64,000 nt of DNA from Maribacter algicola. Lineage in GTDB: Bacteria > Bacteroidota > Bacteroidia > Flavobacteriales > Flavobacteriaceae. The notes beneath the pieces are model-generated. The model searched no databases, was not told where the DNA came from, and saw nothing but the letters and a program-made list of their open reading frames with translations. Made by a program: the position numbers and the translations under genes. Shown piece after piece: positions 1 through 9,329 of this stretch. Positions within the stretch are counted from its first letter, which is position 1, and every line of letters begins with the position of its first letter. Location: the NCBI RefSeq assembly GCF_003933245.1, contig NZ_QUSX01000001.1:1922001-1986000 (forward strand), in the 5' to 3' direction.

Positions 1-1
1 G

Positions 2-1804
2 GGCGATGCGAAGGAAATCTACAAGGAAGTCCTTAAGAAACCTTTCGATTATTCGGAGAATGAAATTATAAGTATAAAATACGAGGATGAGCCATTCGCT
101 TCCAACAGGCAGGAATTAATGGAACGCTGGAGGAAACAACTCAAATATGCTACTTTGGGTACTTATGACTCCAAAATCGCACATGCTGAGAAGCCAGCTG
201 ACGAGGCTATTTCAGATGACCATGACCATAGTGCCCATTCCCCGGAAGAGGCTGAAATAGAATCAAGGGAATCAACCGAAGCCACGTTGGATGAATTTTT
301 TGATTTTGTGGATGATTTGGAGCGAAAGGATTGGTTCGTACAGTATATCAACACCATAGTTGACGAGTTTGATCCGCACACATTTTATTTTGCTCCGGAC
401 GACAAGGAAAAATTTGACATGAATATGTCCGGCAAATTTGAAGGTATAGGTGCTAGGCTACAGAAAAAACCGGAAGGTGCCAAAATTGTTGAAATCATTT
501 CAGGGGGTCCGGTGTGGAGAGACCAACGGTTGGAAGTTGGCGATGAAATAATTAAAGTGGGCCAAAATGGCGAGGAACCTATCAACATAGTTGGCATGCG
601 TTTGGATGATGCCATAAAGTTGATTAAGGGCCCACAGGGAACGGTTGTTGACCTAACAGTACGAAAGGTAGATGGTTCTTTGGAGGAGATATCGTTGACT
701 AGAGATGTTGTGGAATTGGAAGAGTCCTATGCAAAATCTGCCAATATTATAAGAGGTGATGAAAAATTCGGGATTATAAATCTTCCAAAATTCTATGTGG
801 ATTTTGAGGATTACAACGAAAGAAATGCTGCCACAGATGTGGCCAAGGAAGTTGAGCGCCTAAAAGAAGAAGGTGTCGAAGGATTGATTTTGGACCTAAG
901 GGACAATGGGGGAGGTTCCTTAAAGACAGTTGTTGAAATGGCCGGTCTATTCATTAAAGATGGGCCCATCGTTCAAGTTAGGTCAGGAAACAAGCAAAAA
1001 GAAGTTTATGATGATAAGGACGAAAGAATACAGTGGGACGGACCTTTGGTGATACTCGTGAACGAACTTTCTGCATCCGCATCCGAAATTTTGGCCGCTG
1101 CCATGCAGGATTATAAAAGGGCCATCGTGATAGGAAGCAAGCAAACCTTTGGAAAGGGAACCGTACAAAACGTAATACCTTTGGACAACATCGTTAGAAG
1201 CAATGAACATGGAGATTTGGGTGCCATTAAATTGACTACCCAAAAATTCTATAGAATCAATGGAGGTTCAACCCAATTGGAAGGTGTTAAAAGTGATGTT
1301 GTGGTACCGGATAAATACAGTTATATCGATTTAGGAGAGCGAGATCAGGCAAATCCTTTAAAATGGGATAAAATTACACCTGCCGACTATGAAATCTGGG
1401 ATGGCTATCTTGATTATGAGCAAACGGTGGCCAAGAGTAAAAAGAGAATGGAAAGCAACCCACAGATAAAACTTATTGAGGAAAATGCAAAATGGTTGAA
1501 GTCTGAACAGGACGAAACCGAGATTTCCCTAAATTACAATACGTATAAAGAGGAGAAGGAAAAGGATAAGGAACAGTCCAATTATTTCAAAAGTCTAATG
1601 GACTATGATTCTAAATTGACTTTTAAGTCCTTGAAATATGAACAGGAATTATTTGCCCAAGATTCTGTGTTAAGGGAAAAAAGGGATAGATGGCATAAGA
1701 GTTTGGCTAAGGATGTATATGTAGAAGAAGCCGTCAATGTTCTTGAGGATTTAAAAATGAACAATCTTAAGAACCTTAAACTCGCCAGTAGCGTAAAAAA
1801 TTAA
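2..1804 (+). CDS. Tail-specific (C-terminal processing) protease, 5' end outside window
   Basis: Periplasmic S41-family serine protease of the Prc/Tsp type, which degrades or trims proteins by recognising their C-termini. The frame is open from base 2, so the gene begins upstream; the first ATG inside the window (119) is internal. In order: the end of the N-terminal TSP domain with a His/Asp/Glu-rich insert (about 180-280), a PDZ domain (about 430-680), the S41 core with LDLRDNGGGSL (about 890-930), then a long charged C-terminal region as in Prc rather than the shorter CtpA. The Ser-Lys dyad is visible: the middle Ser of SASASE (codon 1076-1078) and the Lys of TFGKGTVQ (codon 1154-1156), spaced as in E. 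coli Prc plus one residue. It converges on msrA across a shared terminator. Family assignment is firm; the substrate is unknown. Confidence 0.93.
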   Translation, partial: GDAKEIYKEVLKKPFDYSENEIISIKYEDEPFASNRQELMERWRKQLKYATLGTYDSKIAHAEKPADEAISDDHDHSAHSPEEAEIESRESTEATLDEFFDFVDDLERKDWFVQYINTIVDEFDPHTFYFAPDDKEKFDMNMSGKFEGIGARLQKKPEGAKIVEIISGGPVWRDQRLEVGDEIIKVGQNGEEPINIVGMRLDDAIKLIKGPQGTVVDLTVRKVDGSLEEISLTRDVVELEESYAKSANIIRGDEKFGIINLPKFYVDFEDYNERNAATDVAKEVERLKEEGVEGLILDLRDNGGGSLKTVVEMAGLFIKDGPIVQVRSGNKQKEVYDDKDERIQWDGPLVILVNELSASASEILAAAMQDYKRAIVIGSKQTFGKGTVQNVIPLDNIVRSNEHGDLGAIKLTTQKFYRINGGSTQLEGVKSDVVVPDKYSYIDLGERDQANPLKWDKITPADYEIWDGYLDYEQTVAKSKKRMESNPQIKLIEENAKWLKSEQDETEISLNYNTYKEEKEKDKEQSNYFKSLMDYDSKLTFKSLKYEQELFAQDSVLREKRDRWHKSLAKDVYVEEAVNVLEDLKMNNLKNLKLASSVKN

Positions 1805-1830
1805 CTACTGATATAATGTATGTAGTAAAA

Positions 1831-1857
1831 AAAAGCCCCGTTTATACGGGGCTTTTT
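1831..1857. terminator. Bidirectional intrinsic terminator between protease gene and msrA
   Basis: AAAAGCCCCG and CGGGGCTTTT form a perfect 10-bp stem around TTTATA, flanked by A-runs on the left and T-runs on the right, so it can end transcription from both sides. It lies between the convergent protease and msrA stop codons. Confidence 0.9.
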
Positions 1858-1859
1858 TA

Positions 1860-2399
1860 TTATTTGATTTTAGTGGCATACAACTTTTTTAGCTTGGCAA
1901 GTTTAGGATTAATGACGACTTGGCAATACCCTTGTGAGCCATTATTTTTATAGTAGTCTTGATGATAGTCCTCAGCCTCATAAAAAATGCCAAGCGGGGA
2001 TACTTCCGTAACAATGGGATTTTCATAGAGTGGTGCTACATCCGCCAGTATATTTTCCGCAATTTTTTTCTGATAATCGTCTCTATAGTATATTACGGAG
2101 CGGTATTGTGTTCCTACGTCCGCACCCTGCCTGTTCAAGGTGGTAGGGTCATGCGTTGTCATAAAGATTTGTAAAAGGTCGTACACGGTAATCATGGTAG
2201 GGTCATAGGATATTTTTACAACTTCGGCATGACCGGTCAGACCGGAACAAATCTCCCTATACGTGGGTTTACCGGGTGCATTTCCACCCGTATATCCTGA
2301 TATAACGGATTGTACTCCTTTGATTTCCTGAAATATGGCTTCAGTACACCAAAAACAGCCTCCGCCCACTGTGATGGAATCTAAATTTGATTTATTCAT
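1860..2399 (-). CDS. msrA: Peptide-methionine (S)-S-oxide reductase MsrA
   Basis: Reduces the S-epimer of methionine sulfoxide in proteins, and free Met-S-O, using thioredoxin. The 179-residue protein has the family signature GGGCFWCTE, with Cys15 as the catalytic cysteine, followed by the conserved GYTGG and the Tyr/Glu/His-rich stretch around HAEVV and QYRS. No signal peptide is evident, so it is probably cytoplasmic. Its start overlaps the end of msrB by 8 bp, so the two are translated from one message in the order msrB-msrA. The pair covers both sulfoxide epimers. Length is normal for the family. Confidence 0.96.
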   Translation of the reverse strand: MNKSNLDSITVGGGCFWCTEAIFQEIKGVQSVISGYTGGNAPGKPTYREICSGLTGHAEVVKISYDPTMITVYDLLQIFMTTHDPTTLNRQGADVGTQYRSVIYYRDDYQKKIAENILADVAPLYENPIVTEVSPLGIFYEAEDYHQDYYKNNGSQGYCQVVINPKLAKLKKLYATKIK

Positions 2400-2853
2400 T
2401 GATCGCCTCCTTAATCATTTTCATGGATTCCGAATTGATACAATATCGTAATCCGCTTGGAGGAGGACCATCAGGAAAAACATGGCCTAGGTGGGCATCA
2501 CATGTATTGCAAAGAACTTCTACCCGTACCATTCCAAAAGAGGAGTCCTTTATATACTTTATGGCATTTTCTTTTATGGGCTGCGTAAAGCTTGGCCATC
2601 CTGTTCCAGACTCAAACTTAATGCTCGAGTCAAATAAAAGGGTACCACAACAAATACAACCATATTTTCCGGCATCGTGAACACTACATAAGGCGCCTGA
2701 ATGGGGAGCTTCCGTTCCCTTCTTTCTGGTAATCCTAAATTGCTCTGGGGTCAATAGTTGTTTCCATTCACTTTCCGATTTTTCTACGCGCGTGTCCGGA
2801 GTGGGATTTCCTTTAACAGAAAAATGAATTATATCTTTCCAAGTAAGTGCCAT
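2392..2853 (-). CDS. msrB: Peptide-methionine (R)-S-oxide reductase MsrB
   Basis: Reduces the R-epimer of protein-bound methionine sulfoxide. The 153-residue protein shows two zinc-binding CxxC pairs (Cys66/Cys69 and Cys115/Cys118), the WPSF substrate-binding motif and the catalytic Cys138 in RYCINS. It is the zinc-containing, cysteine (not selenocysteine) form. It is the first gene of the msrB-msrA operon and overlaps msrA by 8 bp. The 87-bp gap upstream is shared with the divergent nuclease gene. There is no clear signal peptide. Confidence 0.96.
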   Translation of the reverse strand: MALTWKDIIHFSVKGNPTPDTRVEKSESEWKQLLTPEQFRITRKKGTEAPHSGALCSVHDAGKYGCICCGTLLFDSSIKFESGTGWPSFTQPIKENAIKYIKDSSFGMVRVEVLCNTCDAHLGHVFPDGPPPSGLRYCINSESMKMIKEAINE

Positions 2854-2928
2854 AAATTTCCTTTCGTCTTATGATTATTAGATACTCTATCCGTCGTAAC
2901 AATACTATACATCTTACAGAATTGTGAC

Positions 2929-2936
2929 TAACTTTG
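2929..2936 (+). promoter_or_regulatory. Bacteroidota -7 element in front of the nuclease gene
   Basis: TAACTTTG matches the Bacteroidota -7 consensus TAnnTTTG exactly. It ends only 4 bp before the ATG at 2941, so if used the mRNA would be nearly leaderless. No convincing -33 TTG lies at the usual spacing, so confidence is modest. Confidence 0.4.
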
Positions 2937-2940
2937 AAAA

Positions 2941-3753
2941 ATGTCCGTATATCGTAAAAATAGTACTATTTACTCCATTTTAATAGTGATTTGTATCGTT
3001 GGGTTTTGGGTATTTGAGAACTTTTACACCCCGGATACCTATTCAAAAAAGAATGATGAAAATAACGCAAGTTCTTTTCCTTTGGAGTATTTGCCCAGTT
3101 CCACTACCGGGGATATCGTGCATCATTCCTATTTTTCATTATCGTATAATGAGCCGTTTGAACAAGCGGAATGGGTCGCCTATGAATTGGAAAAAAAACA
3201 TTTGACTTACGATGATCGCAATAGGCCCTATTTCATTGAAGATCCTTGGGTAAAATCCAAGTCGGCAGACTGGCGAAACTATAAGGGTTCAGGTTATGAC
3301 AGGGGACATTTATGTCCAGCTGGGGACCGTAGGTTTTCGGAACAAGCTTATAATGAAACATTTTATACGAGTAATATCAGTCCGCAGGACAAGGACTTTA
3401 ATGCCGGTGTTTGGAATAGGTTGGAGATGCAAGTGCGCCAATGGGCAAAACGTTATGGAAAAGTGATCGTTATAACGGGTGGTGTTCTGGAACAGGGATT
3501 ACAAGAAATAGGGGAGGAGGATGTGGATGTTCCCAAGAAATTTTATAAGATAGTTGCTCGTAAGGAAGGGAAAAAATTCAAGGTTTTGGGCTTTTTACTT
3601 CCCGGAGCGGAACAGCAAAGACCCCTACAAGACTTTTGCATTCCTATAGATAGTATAGAAGCCCTAACCGGAATCGACTTTTTTGGACAAATGGATGTTG
3701 GACTTCAGAAAGAATTGGAAGGCAAGGTGGATACGGAAGATTGGAGGTTCTAA
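2941..3753 (+). CDS. DNA/RNA non-specific endonuclease, membrane-anchored or secreted
   Basis: Member of the NucA/EndA (beta-beta-alpha metal) nuclease family, which cuts DNA and RNA without sequence preference using Mg2+. The catalytic DRGH motif is at residues 120-123, followed by HLCPAGD and the metal-binding Asn region in NISPQDKDFNAGVWNRLE. An N-terminal hydrophobic segment (about residues 10-25) acts as signal anchor or signal peptide, so the enzyme works in the periplasm or outside, probably in nutrient acquisition from nucleic acids. Length (270 residues) is normal. Its stop overlaps the end of convergent rodA by 4 bp, with no terminator between them. Confidence 0.92.
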   Translation: MSVYRKNSTIYSILIVICIVGFWVFENFYTPDTYSKKNDENNASSFPLEYLPSSTTGDIVHHSYFSLSYNEPFEQAEWVAYELEKKHLTYDDRNRPYFIEDPWVKSKSADWRNYKGSGYDRGHLCPAGDRRFSEQAYNETFYTSNISPQDKDFNAGVWNRLEMQVRQWAKRYGKVIVITGGVLEQGLQEIGEEDVDVPKKFYKIVARKEGKKFKVLGFLLPGAEQQRPLQDFCIPIDSIEALTGIDFFGQMDVGLQKELEGKVDTEDWRF

Positions 3754-5030
3754 AAATTTTCCTTCAATCGATTTGTGTCCAATTTCAAAAAAATAAAAAG
3801 CAATAGGGTAAAGAAAAGTAGCCCGGAGCCGCCGTAGCTAAAAAAAGGTAATGGGATTCCAATGGTAGGTAAAATTCCTATTACCATACCTATATTTATA
3901 AAATAGTGGATCAGGAGGACAGATATGACACCATAGCCATACATTCTTGAAAACGCATTTTTTTGCCGTTCCGCCAGGTAAATCAATCTCAAAAAAAGAA
4001 TGGAAAAAAGGATAATTACCGTAGCCGTTCCTATAAAACCCCACTCTTCACCTATCGTTGTAAAAATATAGTCAGTATCCTGTTCAGGTACAAAATCGCC
4101 TTTGGTCCTTGTACCCTCTAAAAATCCCTTTCCTGAAATCCCACCTGATTCTATAGCTTTTTCGGACTGATAGGTGTTATATCCGATAGTTTTTCTAATC
4201 TGTTCCAATTTTTCAGGGTCTTTTTCCAAACGAAGCCACAAGCTGAACCGATCCCGATGTCGTTGTTCAAAAAGATTGTTAAATACAAAATTCACTGATA
4301 GCGAGAAGAGAATTATTGCAATTGAGCCAATAACGATAGGAAGTATGGAAACCTTTAAGGACTTACGTTTTAGAAGAAAAAACAGGGCTATCAAAAGTAA
4401 TAATCCAATTGTCAGCCAAATAGTTCCGAACATTAAGGTTGTTATAAAGATTAAAATCAAGGTAAAAACAATACCTAAGTAATAGAGAGGCAATCCTTCC
4501 CTAAAAATCACGAATATCAAGGAAAAGAACACCAGAGCGCTTCCAGGATCCGGTTGGGGTATGATAAGCAGGGCTGGAATTAGTATAATCAAGAGTGCGT
4601 ACAATTGGTCCTTTACGCGCCTTAGGTCGGTTTGGATGTCACTCAGGTATTTCGCAAGGGCCAGAGCAGTGGCTACCTTTGCCAATTCAGACGGTTGAAA
4701 GTTAAAAAAACCTAAGTCGTACCAAGATGTTGCTCCTGCGATAGTCTTACCAAACAGGAACAATCCTATCAGAGAAAGTATGGTAAGGAGGTAAAATAGG
4801 CTTGCAAAGCGTTCATAAAAGTTGGCTTCCAGGGCAAGAATCACAATTATCGTTACAAAACTTACAATGATAAAAAAGAGCTGTTTCCCCGATCGCGTAG
4901 TTAAATCCAGTAGCGAGGTTTGTTCATCAGTAAACGTACTTGAATAAATATTGGTCCAACCTATGAGGACCAGTGCCATGTAAATAAGAATCGTAAGCCA
5001 ATCTATGCGTCTTAGAACTTTACCAAACAC
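3750..5030 (-). CDS. rodA: Rod-shape determining peptidoglycan glycosyltransferase RodA
   Basis: SEDS-family peptidoglycan polymerase of the elongasome, working with PBP2. The 426-residue protein is almost entirely hydrophobic, with about ten membrane segments. SEDS landmarks are visible: LGFFNFQPSELAKVA, PQPDPGSALVF, the long periplasmic loop with GISGKGFLEGTRTKGDFVPEQ and DTDYIFTTIGEEWGF, and the C-terminal PLPFFSYGGSGL. It overlaps upstream mrdA by 11 bp and closes the mreB-mreC-mreD-mrdA-rodA operon. RodA is preferred over FtsW because of this operon context. Confidence 0.95.
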   Translation of the reverse strand: MFGKVLRRIDWLTILIYMALVLIGWTNIYSSTFTDEQTSLLDLTTRSGKQLFFIIVSFVTIIVILALEANFYERFASLFYLLTILSLIGLFLFGKTIAGATSWYDLGFFNFQPSELAKVATALALAKYLSDIQTDLRRVKDQLYALLIILIPALLIIPQPDPGSALVFFSLIFVIFREGLPLYYLGIVFTLILIFITTLMFGTIWLTIGLLLLIALFFLLKRKSLKVSILPIVIGSIAIILFSLSVNFVFNNLFEQRHRDRFSLWLRLEKDPEKLEQIRKTIGYNTYQSEKAIESGGISGKGFLEGTRTKGDFVPEQDTDYIFTTIGEEWGFIGTATVIILFSILFLRLIYLAERQKNAFSRMYGYGVISVLLIHYFINIGMVIGILPTIGIPLPFFSYGGSGLLFFTLLLFIFLKLDTNRLKENF

Positions 5031-6888
5031 GTTCGTTTATTTTAAATTCCTCACCACTAAATGGTTTGGCGTATTCGTGTTCCAGTGTTTTTTCCAACAT
5101 TTTCTTCTCCAAATCCTTTCTGGTGATATCACCTTTTAAGTATTTTTCGATCATCAAAGACGCTATATGACCGGCATATCTGGACCCAAAATACCCATTC
5201 TCGATGTATACGGCTATGGCAATTTTTGGATTCTCAACCGGTGCAAAGGCTATGAACACGGAGTGGTCCGTTAATTGGGTGCGTACACCGTTGATTTTGG
5301 TGAAATTTTCGGCAGTACCTGTTTTCCCAGCTACCTCAATACCTGGTATTTGCAACCATCTTGCGGTTCCCTTTCTGTAAACATCTGCCATTCCTTGAAC
5401 GACGGGCTCAAAATGTTCCTTGTCTATTGTGGTGCGCTTGGGTTCGGTGAACTTGGGGTCCGTAATTTCCTTACCTTCGATTTTTTTTAGGATATGGGGT
5501 GTATAATAAAATCCCCTATTCGCTATAGCAGCCGTCATATTCGCCAATTGCACGGGAGTTGCCAATACTTCACCTTGCCCTATGGAATTGGATATGATGA
5601 AAGAGGAGCTCCATCTGTTGTCACCGTACCATTTGTCATAGTATTCTTTACTTGGTATTCTCCCTTTTTGACCAAACGGCAAGTCATAGCCTAGATAATC
5701 GCCAAGGCCAAAACTTTTCATATGTTTCTCCCAGACATCCATGGCCTCGTCCGTAGTATCAAATTTTTCAAAGATTTTTCTGAAAGTGCCTGCAAAATAA
5801 GCATTGCAGGATTGGTAGATGCCACTATTTAGATTTCGGAGACCTCCACCACAGTGGCATCCCCGTTTCTTTTTTCCTACATAAAAACCGTTAAAACATC
5901 TAATGGTTGTTGATTCGTCCAACACACCTTCCTGCAAGGCGATAAGGGCATTTAAGGTTTTAAAGGGTGATCCTGGTGGTTGTTGGGCATGAATAGATCG
6001 ATCCCATGTAGGATTTGCAATGGTGTCATTGTAAAGTTCTGTATAGTTTTTGGAACGTTCCCTGCCTACAAGGAGTGAGGGGTCATAGGTGGGCCCTGAA
6101 ATCATACTTAAAATTTCACCAGTGGCGGGTTCCAGCGCCACGATACCCCCTCTTTTACCCACCATCAAGCGCTCTCCATATTCCTGAAGGGTCTTGTCCA
6201 AGGTTATACTAATCTGTTTTCCTTGTTCTGGAAGTGTATCCAAGGAACCATTTTTATAGGGACCTATATCTCTGTTAAATCTGTCTTTCTGAATATACTG
6301 AACACCCTTTCTTCCCCTTAAGAGTTCCTCATAGTATCTTTCAACCCCTGTTCTTCCCCTTAGTTCCCCTTGAATGTAATACTTATTTTTTGCCAGATCC
6401 CCTTCATTTACCTCGCTTATATAGCCCAATACATTTGCAGCACTTGGGGTGTCATAATATCTTAGGGATCTCTTTTGTATGTAGAATCCTTTATATTTCC
6501 TCATCTTCTCCTGCAACTTGGCATAGTCCTCTTTCGAGAGCTGCGGAACTAGTACCGATGGTAACCTAGGGGAATATACCCTAGCCTTAGTGAGCTTTTC
6601 AACAAATTTCTCCTTGTCTATACCTAACATTCCACAAAACTCCAAGGTATCCAAAGGTTGGACTTCCCTTGGTATTACCATTACATCATAGGCAGGATCA
6701 TTGCCTACCAAGAGATTTCCGTTTCTATCATAGATATAACCCCTTTCAGGATAGGTGTACACCCTTTTTATACTGGGATCTTCAATAACTTGATCGGGCG
6801 AGAAGCTGAATATCTGCAAATAGGACAACCTACCCAAAAAGGTAATTCCTATTATTATGATAATCAATGAAAGTAATATTCTTCTCAT
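5020..6888 (-). CDS. mrdA: Penicillin-binding protein 2 (elongasome transpeptidase)
   Basis: Class B PBP that cross-links the glycan made by RodA during lateral wall growth. It has an N-terminal membrane anchor (residues 3-27), a dimerisation domain beginning near PERGYIYDRNGNLL (48-60), and the transpeptidase domain with the active-site tetrad S307-P-F-K310, S360-C-N362 and K522-T-G524. Cys331, Cys344, His345, Cys346 and Cys361 cluster around the SxN motif and could bind a metal; a metal site in this part of PBP2 is known in E. coli, but here it is inference. It overlaps mreD by 4 bp and rodA by 11 bp, indicating coupled translation. Length (622) is normal. Confidence 0.95.
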   Translation of the reverse strand: MRRILLSLIIIIIGITFLGRLSYLQIFSFSPDQVIEDPSIKRVYTYPERGYIYDRNGNLLVGNDPAYDVMVIPREVQPLDTLEFCGMLGIDKEKFVEKLTKARVYSPRLPSVLVPQLSKEDYAKLQEKMRKYKGFYIQKRSLRYYDTPSAANVLGYISEVNEGDLAKNKYYIQGELRGRTGVERYYEELLRGRKGVQYIQKDRFNRDIGPYKNGSLDTLPEQGKQISITLDKTLQEYGERLMVGKRGGIVALEPATGEILSMISGPTYDPSLLVGRERSKNYTELYNDTIANPTWDRSIHAQQPPGSPFKTLNALIALQEGVLDESTTIRCFNGFYVGKKKRGCHCGGGLRNLNSGIYQSCNAYFAGTFRKIFEKFDTTDEAMDVWEKHMKSFGLGDYLGYDLPFGQKGRIPSKEYYDKWYGDNRWSSSFIISNSIGQGEVLATPVQLANMTAAIANRGFYYTPHILKKIEGKEITDPKFTEPKRTTIDKEHFEPVVQGMADVYRKGTARWLQIPGIEVAGKTGTAENFTKINGVRTQLTDHSVFIAFAPVENPKIAIAVYIENGYFGSRYAGHIASLMIEKYLKGDITRKDLEKKMLEKTLEHEYAKPFSGEEFKINERVW

Positions 6889-7394
6889 TCCTTCCTAGTA
6901 CTGAACAATGAACTAAACAATAAACATAATAGTATGGATGCTGCCCCAATAGTGATACTTTTTTTGAAGATCAGAAGTACATTCGCAAAACTAAAAATCT
7001 CCAGCGTAAAATATATAACGTGATGGGTTACAATTAATAACGCTAAAAATGTGAATTGTTGTGCCTTGGTGGAGCTATTTAACTTAAAGCTTTGAAACTC
7101 ATAATTCACCCCAAAAACGAACCGCATGATGGATGGCCTTAAGTAAGCGATAGTAACTGTAGCTGCTGCATTTAGGGCTAAGGTATCCGAGAAAATATCG
7201 ATCAAAAGCCCAAGTAGGAAGCAAATCAAAATAAAGGTTGTTCTATTCTTCTTTATAGGGTACCAATAAAGAAACAAAACATATACCATGGGATTTATAT
7301 AGCCAAAGAAGTTTAACCTGTTGAATACAAGTACCTGAACCAGGATCAATAGGACAAACCTTAGTACGTTTATAAAAAAGGTGTTATTGATCAT
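6885..7394 (-). CDS. mreD: Rod-shape determining protein MreD
   Basis: Small polytopic inner-membrane protein (169 residues, about five or six hydrophobic segments) that modulates MreC and PBP2-RodA activity in the elongasome. Sequence identity across MreD is always low. The call rests on the membrane pattern, length, and position between mreC (11-bp overlap) and mrdA (4-bp overlap). A polar helix boundary with GLLIDIFSDTLALNAAA resembles the GLxxDxxxxxxxG segment common in MreD. Confidence 0.9.
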   Translation of the reverse strand: MINNTFFINVLRFVLLILVQVLVFNRLNFFGYINPMVYVLFLYWYPIKKNRTTFILICFLLGLLIDIFSDTLALNAAATVTIAYLRPSIMRFVFGVNYEFQSFKLNSSTKAQQFTFLALLIVTHHVIYFTLEIFSFANVLLIFKKSITIGAASILLCLLFSSLFSTRKE

Positions 7395-8205
7395 TTGTTT
7401 CCGTTGATTCCTGTAGTTCCAAGATTTCCTGCCTATTCAGGTTTTTTATTATGTAGACATTGTTGATGTTCGTCATATCATTAAAAAGGGAAACATCTAT
7501 ACGGTAAAAACTTTTGGAGGTATCCAAATCGAATTTTTTAATGGTCCCAATGGGAATATTTTCGGGGAAAATACTGCTCATGGCTCCCGTAACTATAGTG
7601 TCTCCTATGGTAAGTTGCACCAATCTGGGAATGTCCATCAGTTGCACGGTCTTGTAATCCTTGGTATCCCAAATCAAAGAACCAAAATGATTGGAATTCT
7701 TGATTTTGGCATTTATGTTGGATTTTTCGTTGAGTATGCTTTGTACCGTTGCGAAACCATTGGAGGTGTTTTCTACAATACCCAGAATACCTTTTGACGT
7801 AATTACGCCCATATCTTGTTCAACACTATCTTTTTTGCCTTTGTTTATGGTAATATAGTTACGTTGGTCTGAGTAACTGTTTTTGATTACCTTGCCCCTT
7901 ACCACCAAATAATTGCTCTCTAATGAATCCAAGGCTTGTGCCCCGTTATTTGTCTTGTTATATAGTTGATACCGTAACCTTTGGTTTTCCTGTACCAGTT
8001 TTTCGTTTTCCTCCCTCAGGTCAAAATAGGAGGTAGTATTGTCGAAAAAAGAATAAATGCTTCCCGAAACATAATTGGCAGAGTTTAGGAATCTGGATTG
8101 ATGGTAGGAGTGCGATTGAAAAGTAAAAATTAACGAAATGAATAGTAGCAGAAGGTATAATAGGAAGATTTTATACCGAATCAGAAAATTTATTATCTGT
8201 TGCAT
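7384..8205 (-). CDS. mreC: Rod-shape determining protein MreC
   Basis: Bitopic inner-membrane protein whose periplasmic beta domain activates PBP2-RodA. It has one N-terminal membrane segment (about residues 11-28), a coiled coil (about 58-85, ENEKLVQENQRLRYQL) and a beta-rich domain with the typical NSYSDQRNYITINKG, GVITSKGILGIVE and DIPRLVQLTIGDTIVTG. The 273-residue length is normal. It lies 39 bp after mreB and overlaps mreD by 11 bp. Confidence 0.94.
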   Translation of the reverse strand: MQQIINFLIRYKIFLLYLLLLFISLIFTFQSHSYHQSRFLNSANYVSGSIYSFFDNTTSYFDLREENEKLVQENQRLRYQLYNKTNNGAQALDSLESNYLVVRGKVIKNSYSDQRNYITINKGKKDSVEQDMGVITSKGILGIVENTSNGFATVQSILNEKSNINAKIKNSNHFGSLIWDTKDYKTVQLMDIPRLVQLTIGDTIVTGAMSSIFPENIPIGTIKKFDLDTSKSFYRIDVSLFNDMTNINNVYIIKNLNRQEILELQESTETNDQ

Positions 8206-8244
8206 TCACTTCTAAATTTTCATTACAGGAATCTATGTGTGGTA

Positions 8245-9273
8245 TTACTTGATAAGTATGCTCTTATATCTTTCCAAGTTTTTAAGGGCAATACCCGTTC
8301 CACGAACGACCGCTCTCAAAGGATCTTCCGCTATGTAAACCGGCAAATCCGTTTTTTGCGAAAGTCTTCTGTCCAATCCCCGTAGCATGGATCCTCCACC
8401 AGCCAGGTAAATTCCCGTATTGTAAATATCCGCGGCTAATTCCGGTGGTGTTTGCGACAACGTTTCCATAACCGCGTCCTCAACCCTTAAGATAGATTTA
8501 TCGAGGGCCTTTGCGATTTCCCTATATGAAATTTGTACCTGCTTCGGTTTTCCCGTTAAAAGGTCCCTACCTTGAACCGACTTTTCCTCAGGAGGGGATT
8601 GTAAATCCTCAGTGGCTGACCCTATTTCAATTTTTATGGCTTCGGCAGTACTTTCGCCCACATAGAGATTGTGTTGTGTGCGCATGTAATAAATAATATC
8701 GTTGGTAAAAACATCCCCCCCAATTTTTACGGATTTGTCACAAACAATACCTCCCAATGCTATAACTGCAATTTCAGTCGTACCCCCGCCTATATCAACG
8801 ATCATATTACCCTTGGGCTGCATGATGTCCAATCCTATACCGATAGCGGCGGCCATTGGTTCGTGTATTAAATAAACCTCCTTGCCGTTCACCCTTTCTG
8901 CAGACTCCTTTACGGCCCGCATTTCCACTTCAGTAATACCTGATGGAATACAGATAACCATTCTCAATGCCGGTGGGAACCATTTTTTCTTTAGGGCTGG
9001 AATGTTCTTTATGAACATGTTGATCATCTTTTCCGATGCATCAAAATCCGCAATTACACCATCCTTCAATGGTCTAATGGTCTTAATGTTTTCATGGGTT
9101 TTTCCTTGCATCATGTTGGCTTCCTTTCCAACCGCGATGATTTTTCCACTAACCCGATCCCGTGCTACGATCGATGGACTGTCTACAACGACTTTGTCAT
9201 TGTGGATTATTAAGGTGTTAGCAGTACCTAAATCAATTGCTATTTCCTCGGTCAAGAAGTCAAAAAATCCCAT
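8245..9273 (-). CDS. mreB: Rod-shape determining actin-like protein MreB
   Basis: Bacterial actin that organises the elongasome under the inner membrane. The 342-residue protein has all actin-fold ATP motifs: phosphate 1 at EIAIDLGTANTLI (about residues 10-22), the MVICIPSGITEVE connect region, phosphate 2 at MIVDIGGGTTEIAVI, and the adenosine motif GIYLAGGGSMLRGLD near the C-terminus. It is the first gene of the shape operon, with its own promoter-like box in the 56-bp gap after purH. It is normal in length and composition. Confidence 0.97.
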   Translation of the reverse strand: MGFFDFLTEEIAIDLGTANTLIIHNDKVVVDSPSIVARDRVSGKIIAVGKEANMMQGKTHENIKTIRPLKDGVIADFDASEKMINMFIKNIPALKKKWFPPALRMVICIPSGITEVEMRAVKESAERVNGKEVYLIHEPMAAAIGIGLDIMQPKGNMIVDIGGGTTEIAVIALGGIVCDKSVKIGGDVFTNDIIYYMRTQHNLYVGESTAEAIKIEIGSATEDLQSPPEEKSVQGRDLLTGKPKQVQISYREIAKALDKSILRVEDAVMETLSQTPPELAADIYNTGIYLAGGGSMLRGLDRRLSQKTDLPVYIAEDPLRAVVRGTGIALKNLERYKSILIK

Positions 9274-9315
9274 ATGATAATGTTTGGTTATGGATTAGGG
9301 GGTGCAATACATCGA

Positions 9316-9323
9316 CAAAAGTA
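9316..9323 (-). promoter_or_regulatory. Promoter (-7 box) of the mreB operon
   Basis: On the minus strand TACTTTTG matches TAnnTTTG exactly, 43 nt before the mreB start and inside the short gap after purH. The same octamer occurs in front of purH. It suggests the shape operon has its own start and does not depend only on read-through from purH. Confidence 0.55.
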
Positions 9324-9329
9324 GTAAAA

